Shown: positions 51,495 through 52,500 of the stretch, piece after piece | Layout of the letters: each line of letters starts with the position of its first letter | Position numbering within the stretch: position 1 is the first letter of the stretch | NCBI GenBank assembly: GCA_902362975.1 | Contig: CABIYO010000001.1 | Span: 1 to 52,500 of the forward strand | Length of the DNA stretch: 52,500 nucleotides | Source: Caryophanales bacterium | GTDB lineage: Bacteria > Bacillota > Bacilli > Exiguobacteriales > Exiguobacteriaceae | Direction of reading: 5' to 3' | Translations under genes and position numbers: made by a program | Notes under the pieces: model-generated | What the model was told of the DNA's origin: nothing | Databases searched by the model: none | Seen by the model: the letters and a program-made list of their open reading frames with translations, nothing else

Positions 51495-52500
51495 ATGCTT
51501 ACAGTAGAGCAAGTACGCGAGGAATTGGCGGGGCTTGTTGATCCGACGATCAACCGAACGCTTGGAGATACAGCAGGGGTAAAAGACATCCGAATCAAAG
51601 AAGACTATGTCAGTGTAAAAGTGGCACTCGGTCAAACTGGGAGCGGAGAACAGCTTCAGTTACAACAAGAAATCGTCACGTTGCTCAAGGGGAAAGGTTT
51701 TAAGACGGTCGGGCTTCGCTTTGAAGCATTGAACGACGAAAGTTTGAAGGAAGCGACAAAACCGGCGATTCTTCGTGAAAACTCAGGGACGACGTTTATC
51801 GCAATCGCTTCTGGTAAGGGTGGCGTAGGAAAATCGACAGTATCCGTCAACTTGGCTGTCGCGCTTGCGCGAGCGGGTAAAAAGGTCGGGTTGATTGATG
51901 CGGATATTTACGGCTTCAGTGTTCCAGATATGCTTGGCATCGAGGAACGACCGGTTGTTCGCGGCGAGAAGATCATTCCAGTCGAGCGTTTTGGCGTGAA
52001 AGTCATCTCGATGGGATTCTTCGTGGAAGACAATGCGCCGGTCATCTGGCGTGGACCGATGCTCGGGAAGATGTTAAATAACTTCTTCAATGACGTCGAG
52101 TGGGGCGATCTTGACTATCTGTTGCTCGATTTACCACCGGGAACAGGAGATGTCGCGCTCGATATCCATTCCATGCTCCCATCATGTCAGGAATTGATTG
52201 TCACGACACCTCATGCGACAGCGGCATTCGTTGCGGCACGTGCTGGAGCGATGGCAATCAAAACGAACCACAAACTATTAGGTATCATTGAAAACATGGC
52301 TTATTTCGAAAGTAAGCTAACTGGTGAAAAAGAATACGTATTCGGTTACGGTGGTGGAGAAAAGCTATCAGAAGCACTGAAGAGTAAGCTTCTTGCTCAA
52401 ATCCCGCTCGGCCAACCGTACGACAATGAAGAGGACTTCGCACCTTCTGTCTATCGGGATGGACATCCGTTCGAGCATACGTATGACGAGTTGGCGCAAG
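51495..52500 (+). CDS. salA: Mrp/NBP35-family P-loop ATPase (SalA-like), 3' end outside window
   Basis: The open frame begins at ATG 51495 (after AAGGGGG) and runs off the window after 335 codons. Residues about 1-90 form a MIP18-like domain (VREELAGLVDPTINRTLGDT). The Mrp ATPase core follows, with Walker A ASGKGGVGKSTV near 105-116, VGLIDADIYG, WRGPMLGKML and LLLDLPPGTGD. Family members are iron-sulfur carriers or, in B. subtilis SalA, a regulator of scoC. The CxxC cluster motif usual in carriers is absent at the expected place (IIENMAYFESKLTGEK), as I would expect for SalA-type proteins. The gene name is tentative. Confidence 0.85.
   Translation, partial: MLTVEQVREELAGLVDPTINRTLGDTAGVKDIRIKEDYVSVKVALGQTGSGEQLQLQQEIVTLLKGKGFKTVGLRFEALNDESLKEATKPAILRENSGTTFIAIASGKGGVGKSTVSVNLAVALARAGKKVGLIDADIYGFSVPDMLGIEERPVVRGEKIIPVERFGVKVISMGFFVEDNAPVIWRGPMLGKMLNNFFNDVEWGDLDYLLLDLPPGTGDVALDIHSMLPSCQELIVTTPHATAAFVAARAGAMAIKTNHKLLGIIENMAYFESKLTGEKEYVFGYGGGEKLSEALKSKLLAQIPLGQPYDNEEDFAPSVYRDGHPFEHTYDELAQ

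Overview
The window is a housekeeping chromosome segment from a low-GC Gram-positive bacterium of the order Bacillales. The gene order ctsR-mcsA-mcsB-clpC-radA ... sigH-rpmG-secE-nusG-rplKAJL-rpoBC-rpsLG-fusA-tuf-S10/spc/alpha operons-ecfAAT-truA-rplM-rpsI is the Bacillus-type order, and the proteins read as close relatives of the B. subtilis ones. Three departures from B. subtilis (no disA after radA, no L7Ae-like gene after rpoC, an 89-residue S14 in the spc operon) point to a neighbouring lineage. I suspect Exiguobacterium or a relative, by inference only. Nearly every gene is on the + strand. No phage, insertion sequence, CRISPR array or tRNA was seen.

Layout. 1-171: the 3' end of a 5S rRNA gene and two hairpins that end an rRNA operon. 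175-4698: the CtsR-controlled protein quality control operon ctsR-mcsA-mcsB-clpC, with promoter and CtsR box. 4716-9980: radA, a PIN/TRAM membrane protein gene (yacL), ispD-ispF and gltX. 9990-14129: a cysteine T-box riboswitch followed by the tightly overlapping cysE-cysS-mrnC-rlmB-rae1. 14135-15989: sigH, rpmG (L33), secE and nusG. 15996-18587: rplK, rplA, rplJ and rplL with leader RNAs. 18616-26576: a small methyltransferase gene, rpoB and rpoC. 26585-31353: the str operon rpsL-rpsG-fusA-tuf, with unusual leaders. 31406-31915: an unexpected nucleotidyltransferase-like gene. 31974-47076: two promoters and a long leader, then the S10-spc-alpha cluster from rpsJ to rplQ, including secY, adk, map, infA and rpoA. 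47146-50361: an ECF transporter energising module (ecfA1-ecfA2-ecfT) and truA. 50358-51412: rplM-rpsI with an L13-type leader. 51495-end: a truncated Mrp/SalA-type P-loop ATPase gene.

Together the genes build the translation and transcription machinery (ribosomal proteins, RNA polymerase core, elongation factors, Sec translocon, aminoacyl-tRNA synthetases, rRNA-processing enzymes) and the Clp/McsB system that removes damaged proteins. The parts most worth a second look are non-coding: a 250-nt structured rpsL leader where an L7Ae-like gene would be expected, a hairpin before tuf that buries a decoy ribosome binding site and an 11-codon ORF, a shared GTGGGAGG element before rplK and rplA, and inverted repeats placed on several promoter -10 regions. 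I did not find a clearly new multi-gene system; the window is mostly ordinary core genome.
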